A stretch of DNA of 64,000 nucleotides from Pseudomonas sp. BBP2017 (lineage in GTDB: Bacteria > Pseudomonadota > Gammaproteobacteria > Pseudomonadales > Pseudomonadaceae), in NCBI RefSeq assembly GCF_003024385.1, contig NZ_PVZN01000001.1, positions 310,001-374,000 on the forward strand, read 5' to 3'. Below are positions 37,050 through 46,007 of the stretch, piece after piece. Made by a program: the position numbers and the translations under genes. The number at the start of each line of letters is the position of its first letter. The stretch's first letter is position 1. Below the pieces are notes generated by a model. That model was not told the DNA's origin and ran no database searches. It was given only the letters and a program-made list of their open reading frames with translations.

Positions 37050-38528
37050 ATGGGTGCCTGGCTTAGCAATATCTCCCTGAAATACAAATTCTGGGCCGTC
37101 AATGCGGTGGCCTTCGTCACAACCCTGTTCCTGGTGCTGTATGCCGTGCACCTGGAGCAACAGGCCCGGGCGCAGCAAGCCCAGGCCAAGGCCCAGTCCG
37201 AGGCTCAGTTGCTGGCAGCCTGGCCGGCTGGCCAGGCCCTGCCGCACAACCCGTTATGGCTGCAGTACGCCCCGGGGCAAGTGCCCTCGTTTGCTGATGA
37301 AAATCTCGAAACCCTGGCCAACGCCCAGGGCTGGGTCGAGTTGCAGGGGTTGGCCCTGACCGGCACCACCCCGCTGAGTGGCGCTCAGGTGCTCAGCCGC
37401 GACGGCCAGCGAATCGCCGTTCTCGCCCCCTCCCCCAGCCTGCTCCAGGTGTTTACCGACCGCTTCAGCAACTACGCGGTTTGCGTGCTGATCCTGATGC
37501 TGGCGATGCTCTGCGCCTCGCAGTTGCTGATCCGCTTCCTGCTCAGCCAGCTCAACACCCTCAAGGACGTGATGCTGCATGTCGAGAAGACCGGCGACCT
37601 CTCTGCCCGGGTGCCCTTGTCCTGTGGCGATGAGGTCGGCCAGATGGCCAGCGCCTTCAACGCCATGCAGACCACCTATCACCGCGTGGTCAACACCGTA
37701 GCGCGTACTGCAGCCCAGCTCGACTCCGGAGCTGCGCGCCTGGCGGCAAGCATGAACGATGTGCGCCACGGCATGCTCGGCCAGCAGAGCGAAACCGATC
37801 AGGCCGCCACCGCCATCAATGAAATGTCGGCCACGGTGTATCACATCGCCCAGCATGCCGGCGCCACCCGCGATCTGTCGCAGACCGCCGACATCCTGGC
37901 CGGCAGCGGCCAGGAAGTAGTCAGCCGCGTGCAGACCTCGATTTCCGGATTGTCCAGCGGCGTGCAGCAGACCGCCGAAATGATTCACCAACTGGCCGAG
38001 GACAGTCAGAAGATCAATGGTGTGGTCGGCGTGATCCACAGCATCGCCGAGCAGACCAACCTGCTGGCCCTCAACGCGGCTATCGAAGCTGCCCGTGCTG
38101 GCGACCTGGGTCGTGGCTTTGCCGTCGTCGCCGATGAAGTGCGCAACCTGGCCAAGCGTGTGCAGGCCTCCACCGATGAAATCACCACCATGGTTGCGGC
38201 GCTGCAGGCAGGCACCCGCGATGCGGTGGACTTCATGCAGGAAAGCTCGTTCAAGGCTGACGATTGCGTTCAGCAAGCCCAGGAAGCCGGCGCCGCCCTG
38301 GCCGAGATCACCAGTGCGGTCGCGCAGATGCGCGAAAGCAATACACAGATTGCCGTCGCCGCTGAGCAGCAAAGCCAGGTAGCTGAAGAAATGAACCGGG
38401 CGGTGGTGAGCATTCGTGATGTCACTGAAGAAACCGTGCAGCAGACGGTCGACTCGGCCACCACCAGCAGCGAGCTGGCCACCCTGGCCGGCGAACTGAA
38501 CAAGGCCATTGGCCAGCTCAAGCTATAA
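37050..38528 (+). CDS. Methyl-accepting chemotaxis protein
   Basis: The 492-residue receptor has an N-terminal TM (about residues 12-32, [20 protein letters not shown]), a short periplasmic part (about 35-140), a second TM ([23 protein letters not shown]), a HAMP domain ([21 protein letters not shown]) and a signalling domain with the hairpin tip [34 protein letters not shown]. The sensory part is too short and divergent to name a ligand. The start at [14 protein letters not shown] is chosen; upstream in-frame Met codons would precede the TM by 10-30 residues. Confidence 0.92.
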   Translation: MGAWLSNISLKYKFWAVNAVAFVTTLFLVLYAVHLEQQARAQQAQAKAQSEAQLLAAWPAGQALPHNPLWLQYAPGQVPSFADENLETLANAQGWVELQGLALTGTTPLSGAQVLSRDGQRIAVLAPSPSLLQVFTDRFSNYAVCVLILMLAMLCASQLLIRFLLSQLNTLKDVMLHVEKTGDLSARVPLSCGDEVGQMASAFNAMQTTYHRVVNTVARTAAQLDSGAARLAASMNDVRHGMLGQQSETDQAATAINEMSATVYHIAQHAGATRDLSQTADILAGSGQEVVSRVQTSISGLSSGVQQTAEMIHQLAEDSQKINGVVGVIHSIAEQTNLLALNAAIEAARAGDLGRGFAVVADEVRNLAKRVQASTDEITTMVAALQAGTRDAVDFMQESSFKADDCVQQAQEAGAALAEITSAVAQMRESNTQIAVAAEQQSQVAEEMNRAVVSIRDVTEETVQQTVDSATTSSELATLAGELNKAIGQLKL

Positions 38529-38549
38529 GCCCGATAGCCGGCGCTCATT

Positions 38550-38567
38550 GGCCCCCTGACGGGGGCC
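38550..38567 (+). terminator. Terminator after the chemoreceptor gene
   Basis: GGCCCCC and GGGGGCC form a 7-bp GC stem with a TGAC loop. The following T-run is poor, so efficiency is unclear. Confidence 0.6.
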
Positions 38568-38603
38568 GCACTATTCTTCAGACATAGCCCTGAGGAATTT
38601 CCC

Positions 38604-38837
38604 ATGAGCAAACGCTTGCCCAACCTGCACGCCTGGCAATGGCGTGGCTACCACCACAATCACCGCAACCCGACCAACCTGGTGTTGCACCTGATCGCTG
38701 TGCCGCTGTTCATCCTCGGCGTGCTACTGGTGCTGTCCGGATTGTTCTCGCTGGACCTGGGGCAACTGGCCGTCGGCATCATCACCCTGATCGCAGGCCT
38801 TGGCCTGCAGCGTCAGGGCCACCGCCATCGTCACTAG
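38604..38837 (+). CDS. Small membrane protein (Mpo1/DUF962-like)
   Basis: The 77-residue protein has two hydrophobic segments (LVLHLIAVPLFILGVLLVLSGLF and LAVGIITLIAGLGL) and ends in a His/Arg-rich tail (RQGHRHRH). YHHNHRNPTNLVLHLIAVPLF fits the H-x-N-P-x-N-x3-H-x2-x-V-P pattern of Mpo1-like (DUF962) proteins, but only the first third of that family is present. Function unknown. Confidence 0.65.
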   Translation: MSKRLPNLHAWQWRGYHHNHRNPTNLVLHLIAVPLFILGVLLVLSGLFSLDLGQLAVGIITLIAGLGLQRQGHRHRH

Positions 38838-38867
38838 TGGCCCTACTCGAATTAACCGTACAGGCCA

Positions 38868-39668
38868 CTAGCCGAACACGGTCACCGTTTGCCGGCTGAT
38901 GGCCAGCAACTCACCTGAGGCCGTCCACAGGGCGGCTGCCGCGTGTCCATAGCCATCGCGAGCATACTCAGTCTGCACGCAGTACTTGCACCAGTCCTGG
39001 GTGGTCAGGCTCGCCACTGGCTGAATGAATTCGATGGTCCAGGTCAAGGTGCTACCGGCCGCAGGCTTGCTCAGGTGCGACAGCAAGGTCGGTGGCCAGG
39101 CGTCGACCAGGGCCAGCAGGTGCGCTTCACTCAGAGTTTCGTCACCACCTTCGTCACGCAACCGGACCCAACCGCCCATACTGCGCGAGTGATTGTTGCT
39201 GAACGGAATCCCGCCGATCGCCCAGCGCAAGGACACATGCTGCATGAACTCAGGGGTCACGCCTTTGATATAGGGGAGCTCGCCGGTGGCAGCCTCAAGG
39301 CTGCTCATCTCTACAGCAGGTAGTGCCGGCACATCGACCACGGAATCGCGTCCACCACCGAAGCTGCCCTGTATCAGGGTCACCACCTGGCCGTTTTGTA
39401 CGGCACGGCCCAACAGTGAACTGACGGCCTTGCCCTCACGCAGCAGCTCCACTTCAAAACTGATCGGCACCTCGGGCTCGGCTGGGCCAACGAAGGTGAT
39501 CGCCAGGGAACGCACCGGGCGACCGGGCGAGGTCTTGGTAAGCATGGTTTCGTAGAGCAGGGCCGCCATCAGGCCACCGAAACAGGCACGCCCTTGTGCC
39601 CAACTGGCAGGAATGGTTACCGCCTGGGGATGCAGGCGGACCGTCTTGAGTAATTGCGAGAAATTCAT
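38868..39668 (-). CDS. TesB-like acyl-CoA thioesterase
   Basis: The 266-residue protein has a double-hotdog layout typical of TesB-like thioesterases: an N-terminal hotdog (about 1-120, QGRACFGGLMAALLYETML, LAITFVGPAEPEVP) and a C-terminal one (about 150-260, STLTWTIEFIQPVAS, RDGYGHAAAALWTASGELLAIS). It would hydrolyse acyl-CoA esters in the cytoplasm. Preference unknown. Monocistronic, on the opposite strand to its left neighbour. Confidence 0.85.
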   Translation of the reverse strand: MNFSQLLKTVRLHPQAVTIPASWAQGRACFGGLMAALLYETMLTKTSPGRPVRSLAITFVGPAEPEVPISFEVELLREGKAVSSLLGRAVQNGQVVTLIQGSFGGGRDSVVDVPALPAVEMSSLEAATGELPYIKGVTPEFMQHVSLRWAIGGIPFSNNHSRSMGGWVRLRDEGGDETLSEAHLLALVDAWPPTLLSHLSKPAAGSTLTWTIEFIQPVASLTTQDWCKYCVQTEYARDGYGHAAAALWTASGELLAISRQTVTVFG

Positions 39669-39749
39669 GCCGATCTCATCCGTGGGAAAAGGCCGATCTT
39701 AACCAGCAGAAGCGCCAGCGGCAGCCCGCAATTCAGCCATATCTGCGGC

Positions 39750-40517
39750 TTATCGCTGCACCAGCAGCGTTTGCAAGCGCTCCAGGGTGACATCGGCACG
39801 CTGTTCGGCGTCCTCCAGCTGTGCTTGCCAATGCTCGACACAAGGCGCCAGGTCTCGCTGCTGTTCGGCCTGCAGCAACCACTGCAGAAGATCGTGCCAA
39901 CTGCCCAGGTCGCTTTGTGCCTGCTTGAGCAAGCGCTGCAAGCGGCGCCCGGCATGCTCCAGTTGCGGGTAGGCTTCAGCCGCATAGCGTACGCGTTTGA
40001 TCAGCAAGCGCAGGCGATGACGGTCATGGGCCGGGTCCTGTAGCGCTTGGCGCAACTTCTTCCACTGTTTTTCCAGACGCCTGTCGATGCGCTTGTGCAG
40101 TTTACGGATCAAGCCTTCACGCTCAGCGGCCCGCAGGAAGATCGGAAAGGCATCGGCAATCGTCAGCAGCCGGCCCAGTTCGGCACTCTCGGCAACACTG
40201 GCGAAGGTTTCCCGGCGGTGAGCCAGACGCACCTGCGCCGCCGCCAACTGACCGCGCTCGAACAACTGCGCCGCCAGCACCTCGCGGTCACGCAACGGCG
40301 TGGTCAGACTGCCCAACGCCTGCGCCGCGCCTTCGAGCTGCTCGACCCCTGGCAACTCACGCAGTGGTCGCAACAAGCTGCGCAAACGTCGCGTGGCAAT
40401 CCGCAGGTCATGCAGCGCCTCGCTGTCGGTGTCAGCCGCCAGCCGCGCCTGGCAACCGAGCAGGCGCACCTGCAGGGCCAGTACCTGGGCAATCACATGG
40501 TCGAGCATGGCCGACAT
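39750..40517 (-). CDS. CHAD domain protein
   Basis: The 255-residue protein is mostly helical with conserved histidines and basic residues: ALHDLRIATRRLRSLLRPLREL (H-D-x-R-V-x3-R-R type), HRLRLLIKRVRYAAEAYPQL, and LGSWHDLLQWLLQ. These define CHAD, a domain that binds polyphosphate. No CYTH (triphosphatase) domain is attached. The partner is the small lipoprotein gene directly upstream on the same strand, 14 bases away. Confidence 0.9.
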   Translation of the reverse strand: MSAMLDHVIAQVLALQVRLLGCQARLAADTDSEALHDLRIATRRLRSLLRPLRELPGVEQLEGAAQALGSLTTPLRDREVLAAQLFERGQLAAAQVRLAHRRETFASVAESAELGRLLTIADAFPIFLRAAEREGLIRKLHKRIDRRLEKQWKKLRQALQDPAHDRHRLRLLIKRVRYAAEAYPQLEHAGRRLQRLLKQAQSDLGSWHDLLQWLLQAEQQRDLAPCVEHWQAQLEDAEQRADVTLERLQTLLVQR

Positions 40518-40531
40518 GGTGTTCTCCTGGG

Positions 40532-40810
40532 TCAGCGACCGGCGCGGGATTCACGAATGTAGAAACGGGCCTTCTGTGCTTTGTTGCTGCACCCTTCGAA
40601 AGCTTCGAACTGCTGCTGGGTCTTGGCCCCGGTCAACAATGAAAGCGCCTTGGAGTAACTGACCGTACCGGCAAAGCCTTCGGCCTTGGCCAGGTCGAGC
40701 TCCTTCCAGGCCGAGTCCAGCTGATTGGCGCAACTGTCACGATAGGCTGTCTTGCCGGCACAACCAGTCAGGACCAAAGCAATCAGGGGCAGGCAAATCC
40801 AGGCTTTCAT
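40532..40810 (-). CDS. Small predicted lipoprotein
   Basis: The 92-residue precursor starts MKAWICLPLIALVLTGCAGK, with lipobox LTGC (Cys about residue 17), so it is likely lipidated and membrane-anchored. The mature part has two further cysteines (DSCANQ, EGCSNK) that could form a disulfide. No family recognised. It is the first gene of a likely two-gene unit with the CHAD protein. An in-frame codon nine residues upstream is rejected. Confidence 0.8.
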   Translation of the reverse strand: MKAWICLPLIALVLTGCAGKTAYRDSCANQLDSAWKELDLAKAEGFAGTVSYSKALSLLTGAKTQQQFEAFEGCSNKAQKARFYIRESRAGR

Positions 40811-40967
40811 CGGTGTTCCCTCAAAAGAAATGTTCAACGTGGCGTGTTCGACGACTACAAAGAAGAAAAGTGCCCTGCAAAGCGTAGCGCAGCGCGAATG
40901 ACGATTGAAGCACAGATGCGAATGGGCGCATTGTTAGAGCATCGACGCAGTACAACCGGGAGCCATC

Positions 40968-42008
40968 ATGAGCAAACGCGTGGCATTGGTATTGGGCTCA
41001 GGCGGAGCTCGCGGGTATGCGCACATTGGTGTGATCGAAGAACTGGAACGTCGCGGTTATGACATCGCCTGTATCGCCGGTTGTTCCATGGGGGCGGTGA
41101 TTGGCGGGATCTATGCGGCGGGCAAGCTTGAGGAGTATCGCAACTGGATCGAGAGCCTGGACTATCTGGACGTGCTGCGTCTGGTGGATGTGAGCTTTCG
41201 CCTGGGCGCGATCCGAGGCGAGAAAGTGTTCGGGCAGATCCGCAAGATCGTCGGCGAAGTGAATATCGAAGAACTGCGCATCCCCTACACGGCAGTGGCC
41301 GCCGACCTCACCAACCAGCAGGAAATCTGGTTCCAGGAAGGTTGTCTGCACCAGGCCATGCGCGCCTCGGCGGCGATTCCCAGCCTGTTCACCCCGGTGG
41401 TGCAAGGCAACCGCATGCTGGTTGATGGCGGTATTCTCAACCCATTGCCGATCATTCCGGTGGTCTCCAGCCACTGCGACCTGATCATTGCCGTGAACCT
41501 CAACTCGACTAACCAAAAACAGTACCAGCTACCGGTAATCGAACGCCCGGCCGCCTTCAAGCTGCGTTTTGACAATCTGATCAGTTCCCTGGGTTCACAC
41601 CTGCCGTTCCGGCGTAAACAGGCCGAACAGCTGATGCGCATCGAACAAGTGCTCGCACCACAGGCCGCGCAGATCCCCAACCCCTGGCTCAGCGACGCCG
41701 CCGATCCCGAAGCCCAGCAACCGGCCGCAGCGCCGGAAAGTGACGGCGCACCGAAGTCGGCGGCCGGCTCGTTCATCATCGACAACGTCGGCCCCGCGTC
41801 ACTGCTGGACCTGATCAACCAGAGCTTTGAAGTGATGCAGACCTCGCTGGCTCAGTACAAGATCGCCGGCTACCCGCCGGACGTGCTGATCAACGTCCCC
41901 AAGCGGGTATGTCGTTTTTTCGAGTTTTACAAAGCGCCGGAGCTGATCGCCCTGGGCCGGGAAATTGCACGGGATACCATGGAGAACTATGAGGCGGAAC
42001 GGCGCTGA
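40968..42008 (+). CDS. Patatin-like phospholipase (RssA-like)
   Basis: The 346-residue protein has the patatin oxyanion loop GSGGARGYAHIG near residue 10, nucleophile elbow GCSMG near 38 and catalytic Asp in VDGGILNPLP near 160, giving the Ser-Asp dyad. The RssA-like order fits a cytoplasmic acyl hydrolase. The C-terminal 120 residues include an Ala/Pro-rich insert (DAADPEAQQPAAAPESDGAP) and a helical ending. Substrate not known. Convergent with kdpE across a hairpin at 42021-42057. Confidence 0.9.
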   Translation: MSKRVALVLGSGGARGYAHIGVIEELERRGYDIACIAGCSMGAVIGGIYAAGKLEEYRNWIESLDYLDVLRLVDVSFRLGAIRGEKVFGQIRKIVGEVNIEELRIPYTAVAADLTNQQEIWFQEGCLHQAMRASAAIPSLFTPVVQGNRMLVDGGILNPLPIIPVVSSHCDLIIAVNLNSTNQKQYQLPVIERPAAFKLRFDNLISSLGSHLPFRRKQAEQLMRIEQVLAPQAAQIPNPWLSDAADPEAQQPAAAPESDGAPKSAAGSFIIDNVGPASLLDLINQSFEVMQTSLAQYKIAGYPPDVLINVPKRVCRFFEFYKAPELIALGREIARDTMENYEAERR

Positions 42009-42020
42009 TTGCTTGAAAGT

Positions 42021-42057
42021 GTGGGAGCAGCTGTCTGTGGGGCAAGCCCTCTCCCAC
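42021..42057. terminator. Hairpin between patatin gene and kdpE
   Basis: GTGGGAG (42021-42027) pairs with CTCCCAC (42051-42057), enclosing a REP-like GGGGCAAGCCC core. It separates convergent genes and may end both. Confidence 0.55.
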
Positions 42058-42065
42058 TCACCGTC

Positions 42066-42764
42066 TTAACCCTGCTCCGGCCCCACCAGCCGGTACCCCA
42101 CCCCAGGCTCGGTGATGATGAAGCGTGGCGCCGTCGGGTCATCGCCCAGCTTTTGCCGCACATGGGCGACAACAATTCGCAAGTAGTGCGTGTCGTCGAC
42201 ATGGGTCGCCCCCCAGATGTCCTTGAGCAGTTGCTGCTGGGTAATCACCCGCCCCGGATGCGTTGCCAGCTGCGCCAACAGCGCGTATTCCTTGCGGGTC
42301 AGGGCCACTTCGACACCGTCCAGGGTGACCTTGCGAAAGGCCAGATCAACCGTCAAGGGCCCGAAGCTTGGGGCGACATCCGTTGCCGCAGCCTGGGGTG
42401 CCTGGCGCAACAACGCGCGCACCCGGGCAAGAAACTCCTGGATGCCGAACGGCTTGGTCACGTAGTCGTTGGCACCGCTATCAAGGGCCTCGACTTTCTG
42501 GATTTCACTGGCACGCACTGACAACACCAGCACCGGCACCGGGCTCCACTCACGCAGCTCGCGCAGCACCTGTTGCCCGTCCATGTCCGGCAGGCCAAGG
42601 TCGAGCACCACCAGGTCGGGCCGGGCCAGGGCGGCCTGGGTCAGGCCTTCGGCACCGCTGGCCGCCTCCACTACCTTATAGCCCTGGGAGCTGAGGCTGA
42701 TGCGCAGGAACTTGCGGATCTGTGGTTCGTCATCGATGACAAGAATGGTTGCGATCTGGCTCAT
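42066..42764 (-). CDS. kdpE: KdpE response regulator
   Basis: KdpE is the OmpR-family activator of the potassium transport operon. The 232-residue protein has a receiver domain with DDEPQIRKFL acidic pair and phosphoacceptor Asp in LVVLDLGLPDMDGQ (about residue 53), Lys in YVTKPFG, and a C-terminal winged helix (VALTRKEYALLAQLATHPGRVITQQQLLKDIWG, HVDDTHYLRIVVAHVRQKL). Its ATG overlaps the kdpD stop by four bases. A candidate target site is upstream of kdpF. Confidence 0.96.
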   Translation of the reverse strand: MSQIATILVIDDEPQIRKFLRISLSSQGYKVVEAASGAEGLTQAALARPDLVVLDLGLPDMDGQQVLRELREWSPVPVLVLSVRASEIQKVEALDSGANDYVTKPFGIQEFLARVRALLRQAPQAAATDVAPSFGPLTVDLAFRKVTLDGVEVALTRKEYALLAQLATHPGRVITQQQLLKDIWGATHVDDTHYLRIVVAHVRQKLGDDPTAPRFIITEPGVGYRLVGPEQG

Positions 42765-45421
42765 GGCGCTTCGCTTTCAGGCTCGGGCTGGGTCGGAAGC
42801 GGCAAGCATAATGTGATGCAGGTGCCATGACCATCGATACCCTCACTTACCAGAATATGCCCACCGTGCGCCCCGATCATGCCCTGGCAGATCGCCAGAC
42901 CAAGACCGGTGCCCTGCCCACCACGATCGCCCCGGGCAGCGGTGTAGAACATATCGAAGATCTTCTCGCGATCAGCCGGAGGAATACCCGGGCCCTCATC
43001 GCTGACCGCGAAGCGCAAGTGTCCATCGCCAGCCGACACCTGCAACTGCAGGCGTCCGTTGGCCGGGGAAAAGCGCGCGGCGTTCTCCAGCACATTGACC
43101 AGCGCCTGCTCGATCAAGGCGGCATGCACGAACAGCAGCGGCAAACCGTCGGCCACCTCGGTGGACACCTGCAACGGTGCCAGCACTACCCGCAAGCGGT
43201 TGAGTGCACTGCCGACGATATCGGTGGGCGCCACCCAGTCACGGGCCAGCTTCAGGCCACCGTGACCCAGACGGGTCATGTCCAGCAGGTTCTGGATGTA
43301 GCGGTCCAGACGCTCGGCTTCGTTGCGTGTGCCTTCAAGCAATTCCTGGCGGTCGGCCATGGGAATAGCCTCCCCCAGGGCTAGCAGACTGTCGATGCTG
43401 CCACGCATGGCGGTCAAGGGCGTTCGCAGATCATGGGACACCGAGGCAAGCAAGGCACTGCGCAGCTGCTCGGTTTCGCCATGCAAACGTGCCGCCTCCA
43501 GTTGTTCGGCCAGACGCGCCCTGGCCAGGGCTTGAGCCAATGGCTGGCTCAAGGCCTTGAGCAAACGACGGCGCTGCGGTGTCAGGCCCTGGTCCTGACG
43601 CGGGCGCACGCCGAGCAGCGCCAGTGGCTGCTCCTCCACCGACAACGGCCACCACCACCAATGGCCATTGGGCAAGGTATCACTACCCAATCCTGCCGCC
43701 TGATCGTGCTGCCAGGCCCAGTCGGCGGCGGCCCGCTCGTTGTCGCTGAACTGCACGCTGCCAGCACTGACAACTTGCAGGCGCCCTTCGACATCGCGCT
43801 CCAGCAGGCAAACCTGTAGATCGTTCCAACCATCGAGGTGCTGCCCGGCAGCATTGAACACCGCCTGGCGGTCGGTAGCGGCAGTCAACTTGCGCGACAG
43901 ATCAAGCAACTGGTTGGTCTGCTCCTGGGTTTCGCGCAACGCCTGCAACTGCCGGCGCTGACGTGCCGCCAGGTTGCCGGTGAGCGCCGCCATCAACAGA
44001 AAGAACAGCGACGTCAGCACATCCTCTTCACGCTGGATGCTGAAGGAAAAGGTCGGTGGGATGAACAGGAAGTCGTAGGTCAGAAATGACATGACCGCAC
44101 AGGCCAGCGCCGGGCCCAGGCTACTGCGCACGGCCACCAGCAACACGGCGGCAAGAAACACCAGCGAGATGTTGGGCAAGGCCAGGACACTGGAAACACC
44201 CCAGGAAATTCCCGCAGCGAGCACGGTGGCGACCAGCGCCAACAGGTAGTGCCGCCAGACCCAGACCTTCTTCACCGCCGCACTCGGCGGTTCAGACCGC
44301 TCGTCACGGTCGAGCACGTTGATTTCCAGGCCATGGGCCTCACGCAACAAACGTGTGGCCACGCCGGCACCGAACAAGCGCCGTCGCAGGCGATCACGGG
44401 ACTGGCCGACCAACACCAGGTTGGCGCGCCGTTCCAGAGCGTGCTGGATCAGGGTTTTAGCCACTTCACCCGCGCGCAGTAACACCACTTCGCCACCCAG
44501 GCGCTCGGCCAGCTGCTGGGCTGCCTGCAAACGCTGGCGAGCGGTTTCGTCACGCAGTTTGCCATTGTCGACATGCACCAGGCTCCAGGGCAGGTGACGA
44601 CGCTGGGCCACCCGGCTGGCATGACGCACCAGGCGCTCGGCCTGTGCATCGCCATCCACCCCGACCAGCAAGCGCCCACGCAACGAGGGTGCGTCCTGGC
44701 CGAGCTGACGGTAACCGTGTGCCAGGTCGGCATCGACCTGGGCCGCCGCAGTCTGCATGGCCAGCTCGCGCAAAGCGGTGAGGTTGGTCTGGCTAAAGAA
44801 GGCATCGATTGCCGCCCGCGCCTGCTCAGGCACGTACACCTTGCCTTCGCGCAAACGCTCGAGCAGTTCGCGCGGCGGCAGGTCGATCAGCACCAGCTCG
44901 AAGGCTTCCTGCAACACCCAGTCAGGCAGGGTTTCACGTACCTGCACGCCAGTGATACCGCGCACCTGGTCGTTGAGGCTTTCCAAGTGCTGAACGTTGA
45001 CCGTGGTGTAGACATCGATACCGGCAGCCAGCAGTTCCTGCACATCCTGCCAGCGCTTGGTGTGGCGACTGCCGGGGGCATTGCTGTGGGCCAGCTCATC
45101 GACCAGCGCCAGTTGTGGCGAAGCCTTGAGCAGGCCATCCAGGTCCATCTCCTCCAGCCGTACACCGCGGTACTCCGAACGCACCAGCGGTTGTTGCGCC
45201 AACCCGGCAAGCAAGGATTCGGTTTCGGCCCGGCCATGGGTCTCGACCACCGCCGCCAGCACCTGTACGCCTTGGCGTACCTGGGCGTGGGCGGCCTGGA
45301 GCATGGCGTAGGTCTTGCCTACCCCCGGCGCTGCCCCGAGGAACACCTTGAGCCTGCCGCGCCCCTCGCGCGGCAGCCCGGCCAACAACGCGTCGGCGCG
45401 TTCGGAATTGCTATCGCTCAC
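42761..45421 (-). CDS. kdpD: KdpD sensor histidine kinase
   Basis: KdpD senses potassium limitation and phosphorylates KdpE. The 886-residue protein starts with the KdpD domain containing Walker A GAAPGVGKTYAML near residue 30, a Usp-like domain (RLLVGVDGDAQAERLVRHASRVAQ, about 250-370), four TM helices (about 395-490, LLALVATVLAAGISWGVSS onward), a GAF-like region and the kinase core: SHDLRTPLTAMRGSI (H box), NVLENAARFSP (N box), DEGPGIP and GTGLGLAICQG. All motifs look intact. Confidence 0.96.
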   Translation of the reverse strand: MSDSNSERADALLAGLPREGRGRLKVFLGAAPGVGKTYAMLQAAHAQVRQGVQVLAAVVETHGRAETESLLAGLAQQPLVRSEYRGVRLEEMDLDGLLKASPQLALVDELAHSNAPGSRHTKRWQDVQELLAAGIDVYTTVNVQHLESLNDQVRGITGVQVRETLPDWVLQEAFELVLIDLPPRELLERLREGKVYVPEQARAAIDAFFSQTNLTALRELAMQTAAAQVDADLAHGYRQLGQDAPSLRGRLLVGVDGDAQAERLVRHASRVAQRRHLPWSLVHVDNGKLRDETARQRLQAAQQLAERLGGEVVLLRAGEVAKTLIQHALERRANLVLVGQSRDRLRRRLFGAGVATRLLREAHGLEINVLDRDERSEPPSAAVKKVWVWRHYLLALVATVLAAGISWGVSSVLALPNISLVFLAAVLLVAVRSSLGPALACAVMSFLTYDFLFIPPTFSFSIQREEDVLTSLFFLLMAALTGNLAARQRRQLQALRETQEQTNQLLDLSRKLTAATDRQAVFNAAGQHLDGWNDLQVCLLERDVEGRLQVVSAGSVQFSDNERAAADWAWQHDQAAGLGSDTLPNGHWWWWPLSVEEQPLALLGVRPRQDQGLTPQRRRLLKALSQPLAQALARARLAEQLEAARLHGETEQLRSALLASVSHDLRTPLTAMRGSIDSLLALGEAIPMADRQELLEGTRNEAERLDRYIQNLLDMTRLGHGGLKLARDWVAPTDIVGSALNRLRVVLAPLQVSTEVADGLPLLFVHAALIEQALVNVLENAARFSPANGRLQLQVSAGDGHLRFAVSDEGPGIPPADREKIFDMFYTAARGDRGGQGTGLGLAICQGMIGAHGGHILVSEGIDGHGTCITLCLPLPTQPEPESEAP

Positions 45422-45430
45422 TGCCTATCC

Positions 45431-45991
45431 TTATTTCGAGGCCGGGGCCAGCCGTTCAAGGGCGGCGTTCAAGGCCAGGACATTGACCACCGGCGGACCG
45501 ATCAATGGCTGCAGGGTGGACTGCTCGACCAAGGCTTGCAAGGCCTCTGTGCCGAGCTGCCGCGCAGCCGCCACCCGCGGCAGCTGATAGGCCACAGCGG
45601 CAGGCGACAAGTGCGGGTCCAGACCGCTACCGGAGGTGGTCAGCAGGTCCAGCGGGACCGCGCCCTGCGCCTCGATGTACTGTTGCGCGGCGCTGTCGTT
45701 GATGCGCTGGGCCAGCGCCGGATTGCTCGGCGCCAGATTGCTGGCACCACTGGCGACAGTGGCATAGTCAGCCGCCGATGGCCGGGCGTGAAACCAGGCA
45801 TCGCCCTTGAAGGCCTGGGCGATCAGCAGCGAGCCGCGCACCTGGCCCTGATCATCGCGCAGCAGGCTGCCGTTGGCCTGTTCGGGGAAGGCCACCTGGG
45901 CCACCCCGGTGACCACCAGCGGGTATACCGCACCGGTGATCAGGGTCATCAGCAGGATCAGGCTCAAGGCCGGACGTACATAAGTTGTCAT
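45431..45991 (-). CDS. kdpC: Potassium-transporting ATPase subunit KdpC
   Basis: KdpC is the single-TM accessory subunit that stabilises the KdpFABC complex and raises ATP affinity. The 186-residue protein has one N-terminal TM ([23 protein letters not shown]) and conserved [23 protein letters not shown] and [14 protein letters not shown]. The start used is the ATG six bases past AAGGAG; the in-frame ATG two codons earlier directly abuts the ribosome site and is unlikely. It follows kdpB closely. Confidence 0.95.
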   Translation of the reverse strand: MTTYVRPALSLILLMTLITGAVYPLVVTGVAQVAFPEQANGSLLRDDQGQVRGSLLIAQAFKGDAWFHARPSAADYATVASGASNLAPSNPALAQRINDSAAQQYIEAQGAVPLDLLTTSGSGLDPHLSPAAVAYQLPRVAAARQLGTEALQALVEQSTLQPLIGPPVVNVLALNAALERLAPASK

Positions 45992-46007
45992 GGTCATCTC
46001 CTTGGTA